From the NCBI GenBank assembly GCA_004154925.1, contig QJNS01000211.1:1-59431 (forward strand): a stretch of 59,431 nt of DNA, written 5' to 3'. Under the pieces are notes generated by a model. That model ran no database searches. It was not told where the DNA came from and saw only the letters and a program-made list of their open reading frames with translations. The translations under genes and the position numbers were made by a program. The stretch's first letter is position 1; every line of letters begins with the position of its first letter. Origin of the DNA: Monosporascus cannonballus (lineage: Eukaryota; Ascomycota; Sordariomycetes; Xylariales). This document shows positions 24,492 to 36,491 of this stretch, in pieces.

Positions 24492-27217
24492 TTTTAGTGG
24501 AAATCTGTATTCATTGTTCGGGTAATTCATTATGTGTGGTTCTAATTACTTTTTCTATTGGGCTTGCGTGTGCCTTTTGCTGCACTTCTTCAATTTTATT
24601 GAAGGGATCGATCGATTGGGCCAGAAAGACGAGAAATTCGATAAGTACTTCGTGGTACTACTGCAGGAATCCTTCTCGCCGGCGCGCATCTGTCTCAAAT
24701 TCGGAGCATCATTCATGCCTTGGCCAAGTCGATGCGCCGGGAAGGCATTTCGGGCACTTTGTATGTTTGGTGTGTGTGTAAGAAGTGTTACTGGGTCCTG
24801 ACGAGATATGTGCGTAAAAAACAGCCTAGGAACTGGAAGATTGAAACCACCGGCCCAATTCATCATCGCGATCATCATCATTATTATCATCGCAAAGGCT
24901 ATCCGCTACCGGGGGCGGTTCCCTGCTCGGATCCTCACTCAAAAACCTTGGAGGTTTTGCCGACTTATAGATCGGTTGATCGATTTCCTACTGTATGTAT
25001 ATTGGTATCTTCAACTCTACTATGTAAACTAAAAAGTAGACTAGTAAACGCCTTCCAAGAATTGAACAATTGCCTACTCTGGGCAAGAGCGAGAAATGTG
25101 GGACATGCTTCCGCGTTACGTATATGTTTCTCTTTGCGACATGTCTCGACTCGAACCATTCCGACGGGCTTTTAAAACCATTTCATTTTATGGGCGTCCA
25201 TGGCGTCGCCTCGGAGCCTTGTTGTGAGCAAATGCATGCAGACTTCCCTTTTATCATAACAAGGGGCCAAGCCGAAATTCTGCATCTCGTCATTTACTAT
25301 GTAGTAAAACTACTACCTGAATCCCTGGCTGCCAAGATCGTGACACATGGCCGCCTGCAGCAGGGTTCATGTGCAGCATGTTGATTAACGAACGAGGCCC
25401 GGTAGCTTATCAGGTGGGAGCGGTGTCCGACCTTCTCTGTCTAACAAGACAGCCAGCCATCTCGATGTTTCCCTGCCAAACTATTCAACTTCTAATAAGC
25501 CTCAATATCCATAACCAGCGCTAAGAGAAGTAGTAATCATTGAAATGAGTGGTTTGCTTCTTGGACCGATAGACCAGCGCCCGCAACACCACTGAGCCGC
25601 ATGAGAAAGCATGTCAGCTGCCAATTCGAGCTATGGCAGTAAGACAAAGGGCGCAGGCAGTAAGCACATCTAATCTACTTGCGTTACTGCGCCGTTGTCA
25701 GTGTCGTAACGAGGCGAATCATCCCTAATAATAGCCAAGTCGATGCGGCACCGCTGTATTCCAAATCCTTCCCTTTCTCTTACCGCCCGCCTCAGCCTAC
25801 ATGAGTTGCTACTACAGTACTGCACCTTCCATCCAGGCTTCCTCTCAGCTCGGCCCAGCCCATTTTGCGCTTGTGGGTAATAAAGAACATTCCTTCCGCT
25901 TCTTTCAGGCGGAGAAGAAAAAGAAAGTAGGGACGCTTCGGGAGTTCCGAGATGGTGCAGTTGCTAGTGGGCGTGCACTAGATAGAATCCTCTAATACCC
26001 GCTCTATCCGGATTCCGGACTGTTGGAATTTTCCTTCGGGCGTTAAAATAGGGCGGTTGAGGCTGGCAGGGCAGGCCACCCTTGCACACGATCCGAAGGG
26101 CTGCCGCTGGTTATACCTATTCGTACATAGTCCCGAGTCTCTACGTACAGCAACGACTAGGTGGTCTGCCTAGTAAAAACTGGGACTGACCGCTAATTCG
26201 TGATTCCGGCGTTGGGAGGGAACGGTTTTATCATAAGTATCCGTTAATCGAGAAAATGCTCCCCAAAAGGGGCTAGGAATGGTGTCATCAAAGCCTTGAT
26301 TGATGGCTCTTCCGCACCGGTTATGATTTTCGACAGGGTACCGATCCTTCGAAGGTCAACGACCAGGCAGGCTGGCGCGCCCGCCCCCATCATACAAGTT
26401 GATCTCAGCAATGAGCAAAATATGTAGTTGGTGATTACCGACTGCCGAATGCGACTCTGAGGCGCATCCGTCCCGCCTCGGAGTATTCTTCCGACGCAGC
26501 CTCAGGCAGGCGAGAAAAGAACATCCGTCTACAGGCTGCTCGCGGGTTGCCCGTCTCAAGCACGGGAGCTACCTAAACATATGTGGTAGACCCGGTCGCG
26601 AACTGCTTTGGCAAAGGTAGCTACAGTCGCAGGACCTGCGCTTAGACTCTGCGACGCTGTAAATATTCGGTTTTTATACACGAGTAGTTGCAAGGGAAGC
26701 ATAATCATCAGGGCACAGGTCAAAGTTGAGATGTCCAATCTATTCTAATCTGCCAACCGCTGTTTGTTCAGTGCCCTAGCCCCTATATTCTATAGCGCAT
26801 CGTATCCGTGTCATATCGTCGTTATCGTGAGAATTTCGCGAGATCCCGATCTCGACTCCCTCTACCCGCTCCAGCGCGACGGGACCTCGTGCCCCCCCAA
26901 TCCACATTGTAGTCGTACCTGGGCCACTACACATGCAAAGTGAAGGCTGATGCTATGTGCAATCCGATCTTGTGTAGCTGTCCCGGTAACGGAAAAGGAG
27001 ATATCTCCTCACAAACAGTTTGATGCGTCTTATAACCGTAGGACCGTAGCCCTCTGATAACGCGATACGCAAAGAAGCCCACAAAACGCCGCCCCCTGCC
27101 CCTCGCCTTGGTAATGTAAGAAACCGATGTGATACAATCGCCGGGAGGCGCCGCTCTAGATTAGACCGTTGACTTCATCGCACTTGAACCACTACAAGCC
27201 CTCGACATCCAGTCGAA
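24492..27217. other. Gene-poor flank right of the AT-rich element
   Basis: Normal GC returns, but no gene family is recognisable. One 74-codon ORF at 24808-25032 is listed separately as doubtful. No tRNA-like B-box or repeat array was found by eye. Confidence 0.4.
24808..25032 (+). CDS. Doubtful small ORF with one hydrophobic segment
   Basis: 74 codons from ATG. Residues about 18-30 are almost all Ile/Ala (AQFIIAIIIIIIIAK), followed by an Arg-rich stretch and a Tyr-rich end. The Ile run comes from a simple ATC/ATT repeat, so chance is likely. No family recognised, no supporting gene context. Confidence 0.12.
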   Translation: MCVKNSLGTGRLKPPAQFIIAIIIIIIIAKAIRYRGRFPARILTQKPWRFCRLIDRLIDFLLYVYWYLQLYYVN

Positions 27218-28685
27218 TCAACCTCCAAAATGCTGTTGGGCGAAAGATGCCCCAGGATACGGTCCTCCGTGAAGAACGTACTGCTCGAAAGGGAGGCAGT
27301 TGGTCGTATTCCTTGAACTGCGCACCCACCGCGGACAGGGGACGGGCTGCCAGTTCTCGTCGGTCAGCGGGTAGAAGTTGTAAGACTCGCGGGACGCCAG
27401 CTCGTGGTGCTGGCATTCGAAGATGCCCTCGAGGTGGAGGCGCTCGAGACGCGGCAGCTTGGTCCGAAGCCCCTTGAAAAGTGATTTGAATGTACCGGAG
27501 TACAGATGGATCCCCCCGAGGGAAACCTCGTGGGACTTAGCGAGCCCACGGCCACCGAGTCGTAGTCGGGTCAGAGTTCCGCCGTGTCTCGCAAGGAACT
27601 GGGTGAGATCATGCTCCTCGCACGACAGACCCTCGAGGATCAGATCGGTCAGTTGCGTGTAGGTAAACCCGTTAAGTAATTCCTGGAACATGATCACAAA
27701 CTTCGAGTTGCCTCTTGAATAGGGGTGGAATGCAAGCTTAAGATGGCGTACGTTTTTAGCGAGCAGAAGCAGGCGACCGAGTCCGTTAACCGCCCTCATA
27801 GCCGAGCCTTGGCCCTTCAGCCCGGAGGGGTCCAAAGTCAAATGAAGGGTAGACAAACTCTCGAACGAGCGCGTATGAGCGAACCAGTGTTTCCGGTGGT
27901 CAGGTAGGCGAAACAGTTCCAGGGGCAGGCGGTCAATCTGGAAAGAAGACAGGTGCAGACCGTCAATCGCCGCGATAATAGTATCCAGGTTGCCATATGT
28001 CTGAGCTCGGTCTAGCTTTCGGCAAGCGACCTCTTGGAAGACTTCCTGTAGCACCTTGTTCTCGGATGGGTACCTGTTAAAACAGACCTCAACGCAGGTG
28101 AGGTTCGGCAGAGACGAGCATGCCTCCCTGAGATCATCAGCCCTGCTATGCAGAGGGCTGACTGTCTTGCGCCGGGTCTCTATCTGATCATAGCTATCCC
28201 AGGCAGACGCGAGGATGTCACTGCGTTCCTCAGGGGGTAATACGAAGTGTTGAAACCTGTAAACCAGAATTAGTCACGTCGAGATTGCGTGGCACATAAT
28301 TCCCGGTGTAGTGCACTATCCCAAGAGACATTGCTGAATCAGCTTGTTTAGACGGGTGGTAAATTGATGGAGCCAAGACTGCTCAAATCAAGACTACCAG
28401 TACCAAGATCTCAACTTACCAGGAATTCTTCATGGCATCTTGGTAGGAGAGTTCCCCGAGATAAATGCAGATTGATGTGACGCTACCTCTCAACCGTTCG
28501 TGCTGCGCGATGGAAAGCAGCCGGTCAACGTCTTGCCTCCAAGTGACAACACTCAAATTCGGTGGCAACAAGTACTCATAGCCTACATCTGCCAGAGTCC
28601 GGTTTGCCTCGCGAAGATTCCGAACGGAAGGGGGGTCGCAGTAGGCGTAAATGAGCCTCAAAAGCTCAATTGGAAGGTTCTCCAT
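27218..28685 (-). CDS. F-box protein with leucine-rich body
   Basis: Exons 28420-28685 and 27218-28256 around a 163-nt intron (28257-28419, donor GTAAGT, acceptor TTACAG) give 434 aa. The join reads MKNSWFQHFVLPPEER. Residues 1-45 form an F-box: LPIELLRLIYAYCDPPSVRN, then LREANRTLADVGYEYL. F-box proteins dock on Skp1 and choose SCF ubiquitin-ligase substrates. The rest contains loose leucine-rich segments (LSTLHLTLDPSG, VRHLKLAFHPYS, LTDLILEGLSCEE, LTRLRLGGRGL, LERLHLEGIFEC) typical of the highly variable, lineage-specific F-box/LRR family of Pezizomycotina. The substrate cannot be predicted. It is the only convincing gene between the transposon-like block and pkr1. Confidence 0.8.
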
Positions 28686-31600
28686 GACAATTGAGTATGT
28701 GCAATGTGCGAGAGTCCAATTAATCGAAATGGCGGGATTATTGACGGATATAAGTAAGTCAGCCCCCGTCCCGCCAGTTTATACGCCGAAGTAGAGGGAC
28801 TGATGACCGCCGACGAGAAGGCCAACAACGAATGCGAATTATGTCAAAAGGAGTATAGTCCAGCAGACCAGTCTTAGGCAAACAGCAAACCAATTACCAC
28901 GTGGTAGGGAGTTTCAAGAGCAATAGTTGACACCGGAAAACGAGATTGAATTCTGAGGCAGGTCGTAGGTATATATGTACGCATCTACCGGCGAAGTGGC
29001 GGAGAGTCGACGGGCAAGGCACACATCCTCTTTCTGCAGCAAGCCTCTTGGGTCTAGGACAAAGTAAGAAGTAGGTACTAAATATCGGTGAAGGTAAGAC
29101 ACACGTGGAGGTACCTGACCCAAGTATACTATCGGGCAGCATGCAGAGGCGGCTTGGAACTAATAATCTATGATACTCGTATGAATTGGCCGGCTATTCA
29201 GTTGGCTTTCTTTTTCTTTTTCTCTCACCGCGCCGTCATTTGGCAGGTTCGGAACGTCAGTTAGTCAGTCAGTCAGATGGGCGGTCAGAGAAGGGCCCTT
29301 GGTTGTGCAACCTATCAAGAGCTGCGGTGAAGGAAACCCCCCCTAGAAATAGTTAGCCTGACAGTCCGGGAAATAGGAATAGGAACTGTGACTTGAGGGG
29401 CCCATGTGGTAAGTAATCTCGCAAACCACCTGCATTAGGGCCTTTGTTGCCGAAAAACACTGTATCACGGTGCTCGCTGAACCGTAGGTTACCTGCAATG
29501 TGATTCGTTGAGCCTGTCACAGCCCTGGCCGCTTAGCGTTATACGCTCACCAGGGGGCTGTCGTCTTGGGCCAAATTCCATGGTAGAATTTTACTTCCAT
29601 GCATGTGTTGGGATGGGATCTACCTTGTAGAAAACCAAGGCTATGTTTACGGAGATGATCCGATATGCGTGCCATAGGCTTGTTGGATCTAGGCATCCAG
29701 GGAAGTGTATCCGCATCTCCAGATAGCGTGCCAGCTTCATCCCTGCTCACTAGGCTGCATTGCCTGCAAGCCGATATATCCACCCCGATACCCAAACCGA
29801 TATCTTGATCTCCATCTGCGTCGATGGCATTGGCAGGAACATACCAGCCTTATATTGAGCGGAGTCACTGCGTAAACATACCACTATATGCAAGGTCCAA
29901 ACTTAATACGTCACTATGGCTGCTTGGAGCTTGCGCTGGCTTGTTCGACGATAGATGGGTAGTTAGCTATCTTGCCGTCGCCAGAAGAACATCTCGCCAA
30001 GGCGAAAACGTGGGTTGAAGAATCTATCTTCGTCGTCTCCTGAGCCCGGGTCTAGGTACTCAGCATCTGTCTCGGCCGATGCCCCGTGGCTCCGTACTCT
30101 TCGGCATTATAATCGGTATTGTTGTTGTTACCATCGTGGTCATCCGCCCTTCTTTCATCTCCGTCCACTCTCACCGACATGGTCATTGCCACCTACAGCC
30201 ATTGGGACGAGCTCAATGTTCCCATGACTGTGACTATTGAACCCCATGGGCGGTGATCCAGAGCTCTCATGAGACCTCGTTTCTATGATTCAAAGCGCTT
30301 CTCAAGGACGCCTACGTATCACAACTAGGTTCCGGCCGTAGCGCAACGATACTATCGACCTGTAGCGCAATTTCCTAGGCGTGATTCGTCTGGCGCGAAT
30401 TTACCGTTTATCTAGTCCAGCGTGTTCGATATGTATAGAACCGTAACTGTGGCCCATTCGGAAGACGTCCTAGGAATGGATGCCTATGAAGGTCAGCACA
30501 GTCTTGCACCACTCATATCCTATGCTCACCGAGTCCCCGTGACCGAATCTTACCGCAAGTTAGATAGCGTGTTTGCATATCAGCGACACATAAGACTATT
30601 TTACCTGGTAAGCATCTAGTTTGCCCTACAATCCGCATCCGTGTCGTGTTACCTTTCTATAAATCTGACATGGAACCTTTTTTGTGGTCCGTTCTCCGTC
30701 GCTTGATTGTGCTTTGAAATATTCTTCCTATCGTGCCCGGGACCGGCCCTGCCCTACAAGAGGAGCATTTCGAGGGGGTTCGGCGCTAGAGTTTCCCAAA
30801 AGACCCGAGGAACATCCCGAGACGTAGTTAGGCTGTATTTTCTTTTTTTGGGGGACGAATCTGCGTCTAAGCTCATGTTCGTGAGCTGGGAAATTGGTGA
30901 CTGGGCCGAGACTATCTCCCGAGTATGCCCCAGAGAGCATCGAAGTTGGTGCAGCTCAGGATGGTCAGGCTCGTCAGGATAATCAACCAATAGCCCTTGT
31001 ACGGGTTTGCGTCTGGAAATCTATCCCCCAGGTTTCAAGGTCTTCTATCCGACTTTTCCATCGAGGCGTCGTTATCCACCCCTTAAGTTTTGCTGCGACT
31101 TCCTTCTGTCGTAGCTGCTGCTAAAGGCAATCACCTGCACGCCGCCCAATATCCGGTCGCACCATAAACCCTCTTAAGGGCGGCAAAATGCTCAAGGTTC
31201 GATATTCGGCTCGATTACAAGAGTGGCTAAGGGACCAGATATGGAAGATACCGTAGCCATCAGCGTGGCCGTGCAGGCGAACCCGCCTCTCCTCATGGTT
31301 GAATATTTTGTCGGGAGTCTGCAAGTAGGCGAGAGCCACGAGACGACCCGATAGAAAACTAACGTTAGTCGGCATATCCTAAGTGAAAGTCCGGAAATCG
31401 GCAATCTCGGCGACAGCCAGCCAATGCTAGCAATGTCCCCAATAACGCTCTCCTTTGTGACGTAAACGGGTGGATCAAAGCCCGGTCCGCATTTACTATG
31501 GGAAATCTTCTGAAATATCCAGCAAGTCGATTGTCAGCTGGCTTCTATGGTTAGATACCGGTTGTTGTATTATTTCCGTGCAGCCATTTGCTTAACTAAG

Positions 31601-33437
31601 CAATGTTTCTTCCTACCTAGACACGGAGTAGGCAGACCACATGCGGGAGTGTCGATCCCCCTGTCGTCAAGAGTAGTTGCCCCTGTCTCCTTAACGATCA
31701 GCTTTACCTAAATATCGAAAGCAGGTCCAATGAATGCAAGGACACTGTCCTGTTCCTGATAATCTCACTCGTTTTGCCTGCGATTGAGCAGCGTGGCTAC
31801 TCGATAGCCGGTTGATTGGGCGACTGGATATTGGTATGTATCTAATCCTGTTGAAACAATCTCGACCAAGCTATTCATTTTGTAGACAGCCTTAATATGG
31901 GGCATAACTTGATAGGCTGACCCTGAAACTTCTATTCGAAGTAGCTGCTGTATTGACTTGGTACTCGCGAGCCAGCGGAGAGTTTCGAGAAATATGGCGG
32001 CAGCATTGCGAAGCAGCGCTTTCTTGGTCAGCCGCCTAGGTAGTTGGGGGTATACTCCCAGCCGCAAGGATGACACACTATCAGTGGTTGCTGCATTCTC
32101 AGTATGCACTCTTACAAAAATGGACCATAAGTAACCAATCAGAAAGCATGAATCTGAGCTTTTATGGGGTATATTGCTGTTTTAAGTTATCATTGCTGCT
32201 GCTACCGGTTGCTGTGTATCGTTCTCGCAGTCCGGGACATAGGTATAGAGGTTAATCATGTACATTTGCGCATTCGGGAGCGTATTCCCATGTTGCAGAT
32301 GAGTCTTCCGATACTCAGACATCTATCGAGCTTCGGCAGCATGCTCAGGGTAGAAGTTGCTGGAAGGGGACACGCAAAAGTTGCTCCCGTGTTCTTGGTA
32401 AGTATATATACTAGGTGGATGATGCCTGGCACATGAGCATGTATCAGTAGCATTCCTATTAGAACCTAACTGTAGTCGAGCTTTCAAAGAGAAACGTGCA
32501 CTGGATGGATGACATGTATATTGCGGACAGTAACCCCGGGCCTATTGCTCCGCATATCCAACGGCATACAAATTGACGTAGAGCCAGACACATCCATGGA
32601 TGCGTCCGTACCTCAACCAAGATGATAACGCAGGGGTATTTGAACTTCTGGCAGCTCCCAAGCTGCCAAGTTGACCCGATGGCCCGCCCTGCATCGACAT
32701 ATTGACAATCGTCAGTTCACACTTGTACGTTGTAGCTCTCCAATAAATGTAATTTCCAAATTGGGATGGACTACCTCGATGTACCGCCCACCAGCCCCTC
32801 TTTAAAATTCTCGTTGGGTGGTGATGTGCACAGTCCGATGAGGGGTCCTTTCTCTCTTTGGGCTCGCGCCCATCTCGTTTATGGCGGATAAAGCTTTGGG
32901 GTCTTGTCTCAGTTTCCTCCCGCTTCTTTGTTTACGATGAGTGAATGCAGTCCATCTTAACTGACAGGAGACTCTCTACGGTGAACTTCACCCAAGGTCG
33001 ATTCTCTGCTTCAGCTGGCTCGAATCCTACCTTGTGCTCAGGGATCATCGACGTCCTGGGGTGTTTTGTGTCTGTCTGCATTTGCCCCGCCACGCGCTCT
33101 GTTGTCTGGGCTAAATTGGAACAGCTACATCATCGCATGACTTGCCTATTATTTGGAGGCCTGGCTTAAGGTTACTGCCTAACAACACGCTGGTCTTATA
33201 TCAGGTTAGTCAATAACCTCCATTGCCGTCGGCTTAGGTGTCCTTCTACGCTCTTTGCCATCTTATTTGAAGCCGGGGGCGCGTCATGCGCTTCACATTG
33301 CTATCCTACGTTCCTACAGTTGCCTGATCCCAAAGCTTATTGTTGCTCCCCTAGGACGGCTACCCTCCATACAGTCACACATCAAATACGTATCATACCA
33401 AGCGCCTCAGTCCCTAGTGAGACTCTCCGACGCAGAA
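28686..33437. other. 4.7-kb gene-poor stretch
   Basis: No family-level gene recognised on either strand. The 114-codon minus ORF at 31765-32109 and other ORFs under 120 codons lack splice-supported extension or recognisable motifs. A GTCA tandem run lies near 29259-29274. A 53-codon hydrophobic ORF at 30079-30240 is listed separately. Confidence 0.4.
30079..30240 (+). CDS. Doubtful micro-ORF with TM segment and His/Cys tail
   Basis: 53 codons from ATG: a hydrophobic segment (GIIIGIVVVTIVVI) followed by a His-rich tail (HSHRHGHCH) with further Cys residues. It has the layout of a tiny single-pass membrane protein, but nothing else supports it. No family recognised. Confidence 0.15.
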   Translation: MPRGSVLFGIIIGIVVVTIVVIRPSFISVHSHRHGHCHLQPLGRAQCSHDCDY

Positions 33438-33908
33438 ATGGCAAGCTTCGTGCAGAATCTGTGGGAGTCTATCTTCACGCCCGGGCCGACTCCGACTCTC
33501 CTGGTTGCGACAAATGTTATTTTCGCCAGTCTCCAAGTCGTGCTTCTCGTCCTCCTCATCGCGACTCGTAGTATCCACTTCGTGATACTGTCATCCCTAT
33601 GTGCGGGGCTATGGTGGTCTATCAACTGGTTCGCTGCGGAACTGAAGGTGGCTCAGGAGAAGGAAGAAAGGGAGAAAACATGGGCGCAACAACGCGCAAG
33701 TCAACATGTGACAGAGGACAGCGAGACCGAGGTCGAGACAGTTGTCTCGAAGGACAAACCGAAGACCGGGAGCAAAGAAGTCGAGCCCATCCAGCAAGCG
33801 GGAGAGCTGAAACAACGGGTGAACCCTTCGCCGGAGACGAAATCCGCAGCCAGCACAGAAGATGAGTGGGAGAAGGTATCTGAGAACGAGAAGGAGAAGG
33901 ACAAATGA
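33438..33908 (+). CDS. pkr1: V-ATPase assembly factor Pkr1
   Basis: Single-exon 156-aa ER membrane protein that helps assemble the V0 sector of the vacuolar H+-ATPase (known for yeast Pkr1). The family block is complete: ESIFTPGPTPTLLVATN, then two hydrophobic helices (VVLLVLLIATRSIHFVIL and a segment around LCAGLWWSINWFAAEL). A charged, coiled-coil-like cytosolic tail (AQEKEEREKTWAQQ) ends in a disordered Glu/Lys region. The frame is open for 61 codons upstream with a non-ATG start; the ATG at 33438 is chosen because MASF(V/I) begins the conserved domain. SmD1 follows 516 bp downstream on the same strand, with its own leader. Confidence 0.92.
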   Translation: MASFVQNLWESIFTPGPTPTLLVATNVIFASLQVVLLVLLIATRSIHFVILSSLCAGLWWSINWFAAELKVAQEKEEREKTWAQQRASQHVTEDSETEVETVVSKDKPKTGSKEVEPIQQAGELKQRVNPSPETKSAASTEDEWEKVSENEKEKDK

Positions 33909-34423
33909 TCATGGAGATGATGAGATGAATAACATCATCTTCTTATCCATATCTGTGTAGACCGGGTGGATTATGGCATATATGCCGTCGGGCATTAGCA
34001 TCTGATTTACTTGGGAGGGAGTTAGGTACTTTGTTAGATACCTCTACATGTCGACGTCTGGCGTTGGTTGCATCAGTGCGCAGCGACTTCTGGCCATTAC
34101 AACAACGAAAACAGTACCATTAGTTGCACTTTAAATACCAAGCTGCATTTTTTTCCGCCAATTATTTTCGCCTTGCACTGGTTCTATTGCTATTGTTGTG
34201 GAATAATTAGTATTCGCATAACGATGGTTGGTGTCACGTGATGGTGAATAATAAGTGGATAGTAGACTTTGAGGTCCGGGCTGGAGCTTCAGGTGCAACT
34301 CTGAATTCTAGGCTCAATTCATTTGGAGGTCGAGCTACGTGAATCGCAACTTGCATATATCAACAACCAGCACAATCCGCGCCACAACACAATAACTGTC
34401 TCACCGCTCTGCTGCAGTTCAAG
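33909..34423. other. Intergenic, SmD1 promoter
   Basis: Between two + strand genes. No ORF of note. Must contain the pkr1 terminator and the SmD1 promoter. Confidence 0.45.
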
Positions 34424-34953
34424 ATGAAGCTCGTCAGGTAAACCTCCCAGCCCTTGCCGGTTGCACATCTGTGCTAAGACTTTTCTTCCAAAAGCATCCG
34501 TACCCGGACAGCTTTGCTGATAGTGGTCCAGGTTTCTCATGAAATGCGCGAACGAGACGGTCACCGTTGAGCTGAAAAATGGTGCGCACACTAGAAAGAC
34601 TTGACCCTGTGTTTGCAACTTCCGATATGGACGAAGGTATTGACGTATCCCTCCCCGCAGGCACTATCGTACACGGCACCATCACATCCGTCTCCCCCCA
34701 GATGAACACGGCCCTGCGGACGGTCAAGATGACCCCAAAGGGCCAGGACCCCATCTCGCTGGATACGATGAACATCCGCGGCTCAACCATCCGCTACTTC
34801 ATCCTCCCCGACTCGCTCCCCCTAGACACCCTCCTGATCGACGACTCGGTCAAGCCCAAGAACAAGGCACGGAAGGAACAGGAGAAGGCCCGTGGTGGCC
34901 GGGGCGGCAGAGGCAGGGGACGCGGACGAGGACGGGGCCGAGGACGACCATAA
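34424..34953 (+). CDS. smd1: Small nuclear ribonucleoprotein SmD1
   Basis: Core Sm-ring subunit of spliceosomal U1, U2, U4 and U5 snRNPs. Three inferred exons: 34424-34437 (14 nt), 34532-34581 (50 nt) and 34661-34953, giving 118 aa. The spliced start reads [19 protein letters not shown], which is family sequence that no unspliced ORF shows. Sm1 motif: NGTIVHGTI...[10 protein letters not shown]. Sm2 motif: [20 protein letters not shown]. The C-terminal tail is a run of Gly-Arg dipeptides, the usual site of symmetric arginine dimethylation and SMN-type recognition. Introns are 94 and 79 nt. The unspliced ORF starting at 34579 is an artefact running through the second intron. Confidence 0.95.
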
Positions 34954-35344
34954 GGAGGAACGCCTTCTGGGTGTAGGGTCTAGGTGTAGGAAGGTGTTGG
35001 CCGAGAGTCGTGGGACGAATCGGTCCCTCTCGCCGAATAGAGAAGGGGGCATCCGCGCGCCGAACGGATTCGTTTATACTCGATGCGTAATTAGGCAGTT
35101 CTACGGCGGCGTTGGGGAAATGGATGAAAACAAACCAAAGATGGCACAATAATCGGCAGCTGGTATGGCTTCCCCGTACCATCATCGTCATCGTCATCAT
35201 CAGATCATTGTCTTGTCCGAGCTTGCAGAAGAAGGCGCAGAAGCTCATGAACCAACCATATAATACAAAAGCGATGTTACCAAAAAGACCCAGAAACCCT
35301 GGCCCGTCTGCGGTGTTCCCCCTCTCTCCTACTTTCCCATTCAC
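34954..35344. other. Convergent intergenic region
   Basis: Between the 3' ends of smd1 (+) and mtq2 (-). Holds an ATC/TCA-rich simple stretch near 35180-35205. No gene seen. Confidence 0.45.
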
Positions 35345-36178
35345 TCATGCCCTCCAGGCCCTGATGATCTGCAGCTTCTCCCACCCGGCCGTCTTTCCAC
35401 TGGACCCCACCGTCTCGGCCCGCCAGCTCTCACCGAAGCCCCGGATCCGCGCCTTGACCTCCTCGGGCCGGTTCTGCGCGCACAGCAGGACGTACGCGCA
35501 CCCCCGCTCGGACAGCACGCGCGGCAGGCTCGCCATCAGCCGGTCCGTGGTCTCCATGCCGTCGCGCCCGCCTGCGTACGACAGCGCCAGCAGGTACGAG
35601 TCGCCGTCGAAGGTGGTGCAGGCGCCCGGCCGCAGCACCTCGTTGTCGGCCTGGGCCCCTCCTTCCCCTTCTCCGTCCCCGCACCCCGGCCGCCGCGGCA
35701 TCTCCGGCGTCGGCACGTACGGCGGGTTGAAGATGAGCACGTCGACGCAGCCGTCGCGCAGCGGCGCCGCAAGGTCGCCCTGGACGGCGCCCAGGTAGGT
35801 CCCGTGGGTTTCCGGAGAGGCCGCCGCCGCCTTACGCGCCGTCTCCCCCGTCGCCCGGCATGCGTGCCCGTTGACGTCCACCGCCGCCGTCAGGACCTCC
35901 CGCGTCCCGAACAGCGCACCCGCGTGCGCGTTGACGAAGCCGATCACGACGCCCGATCCGGGACCGACCTCCACCACCAGGGGGGGCGGCGACGGCTGCG
36001 AGGAGGAGGCGCCGGGGTCAGCAGTGTTGCTGGGGTCGTCGAGGAACCGGCCCCGCAGGAACGCCGTCTCGCTGGCCGACGACAGCGTGTCGAGGAACAG
36101 GAACGAGTCCTCGGCCGGCTCGTACACGCGCTCGTACGCCACGTGCGAGGTGTCCGGTGTGGGGAGCATTGGGGCCAT
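35345..36178 (-). CDS. mtq2: eRF1 glutamine methyltransferase (Mtq2/HemK2)
   Basis: Single-exon 277-aa Rossmann-fold SAM-dependent methyltransferase. Family knowledge: with Trm112 it methylates Gln in the GGQ motif of release factor eRF1. N-terminus VYEPAEDSFLFLDTL is diagnostic. Motif I for SAM binding is VVEVGPGSGVV (about residue 68), acidic motif II is TAAVDVN (about 98), and the catalytic NPPY is at residues 151-154. The C-terminus has YVLLCAQNRPEEV. Two Gly/Pro/Ser-rich loops (residues about 50-66 and 163-178) are longer than in yeast Mtq2. Very GC-rich third positions produce several overlapping false ORFs. Confidence 0.93.
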   Translation of the reverse strand: MAPMLPTPDTSHVAYERVYEPAEDSFLFLDTLSSASETAFLRGRFLDDPSNTADPGASSSQPSPPPLVVEVGPGSGVVIGFVNAHAGALFGTREVLTAAVDVNGHACRATGETARKAAAASPETHGTYLGAVQGDLAAPLRDGCVDVLIFNPPYVPTPEMPRRPGCGDGEGEGGAQADNEVLRPGACTTFDGDSYLLALSYAGGRDGMETTDRLMASLPRVLSERGCAYVLLCAQNRPEEVKARIRGFGESWRAETVGSSGKTAGWEKLQIIRAWRA

Positions 36179-36491
36179 GATGAGGATTGCACGTTTGGGT
36201 TCTGCGATGTTGTCTGCGATATACGATGACGAGGGGAGAATTTCGTCTGCTAGTGGGAATCACACGGAGTTTTTTTTATTGGGCACGTGACGCTCCGGAA
36301 TTTCTGTCCAGTGGGTTGAGATATCTATTGGGTACGGATGGCTCTTTGCACGACATTCAGATTTAGGTAGATCACGCCGGTGTGTTCAGTCTATGTTTTT
36401 CCTCATCCCTGCCGTGTTGGCTCTGTCGTTGTGCTAATGGTGGCAATTGAGTAGTGTAACTATTCCCCCCTCCCCTCCCCCCCAAAAAAAA
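36179..36491. other. mtq2 promoter region and 3' flank of Cys-rich gene
   Basis: About 0.3 kb, no gene seen. A C-run followed by eight A's (about 36478-36490) adjoins the stop of the next gene. Confidence 0.4.

Noticed and set aside
29259..29274. Short GTCA tandem repeats as a CRISPR-like or regulatory array
   Set aside because: Simple tetranucleotide repeat without spacers.
31765..32109. 114-codon minus ORF as a gene
   Set aside because: No family resemblance, no convincing splice extension, weak codon bias.
34434..34790. 118-codon minus ORF opposite smd1
   Set aside because: Overlaps the spliced SmD1 exons and shows no motif.
35112..35798. 228-codon + strand ORF opposite mtq2
   Set aside because: Ser/Pro/Arg-rich antisense shadow; mtq2 has intact methyltransferase motifs.
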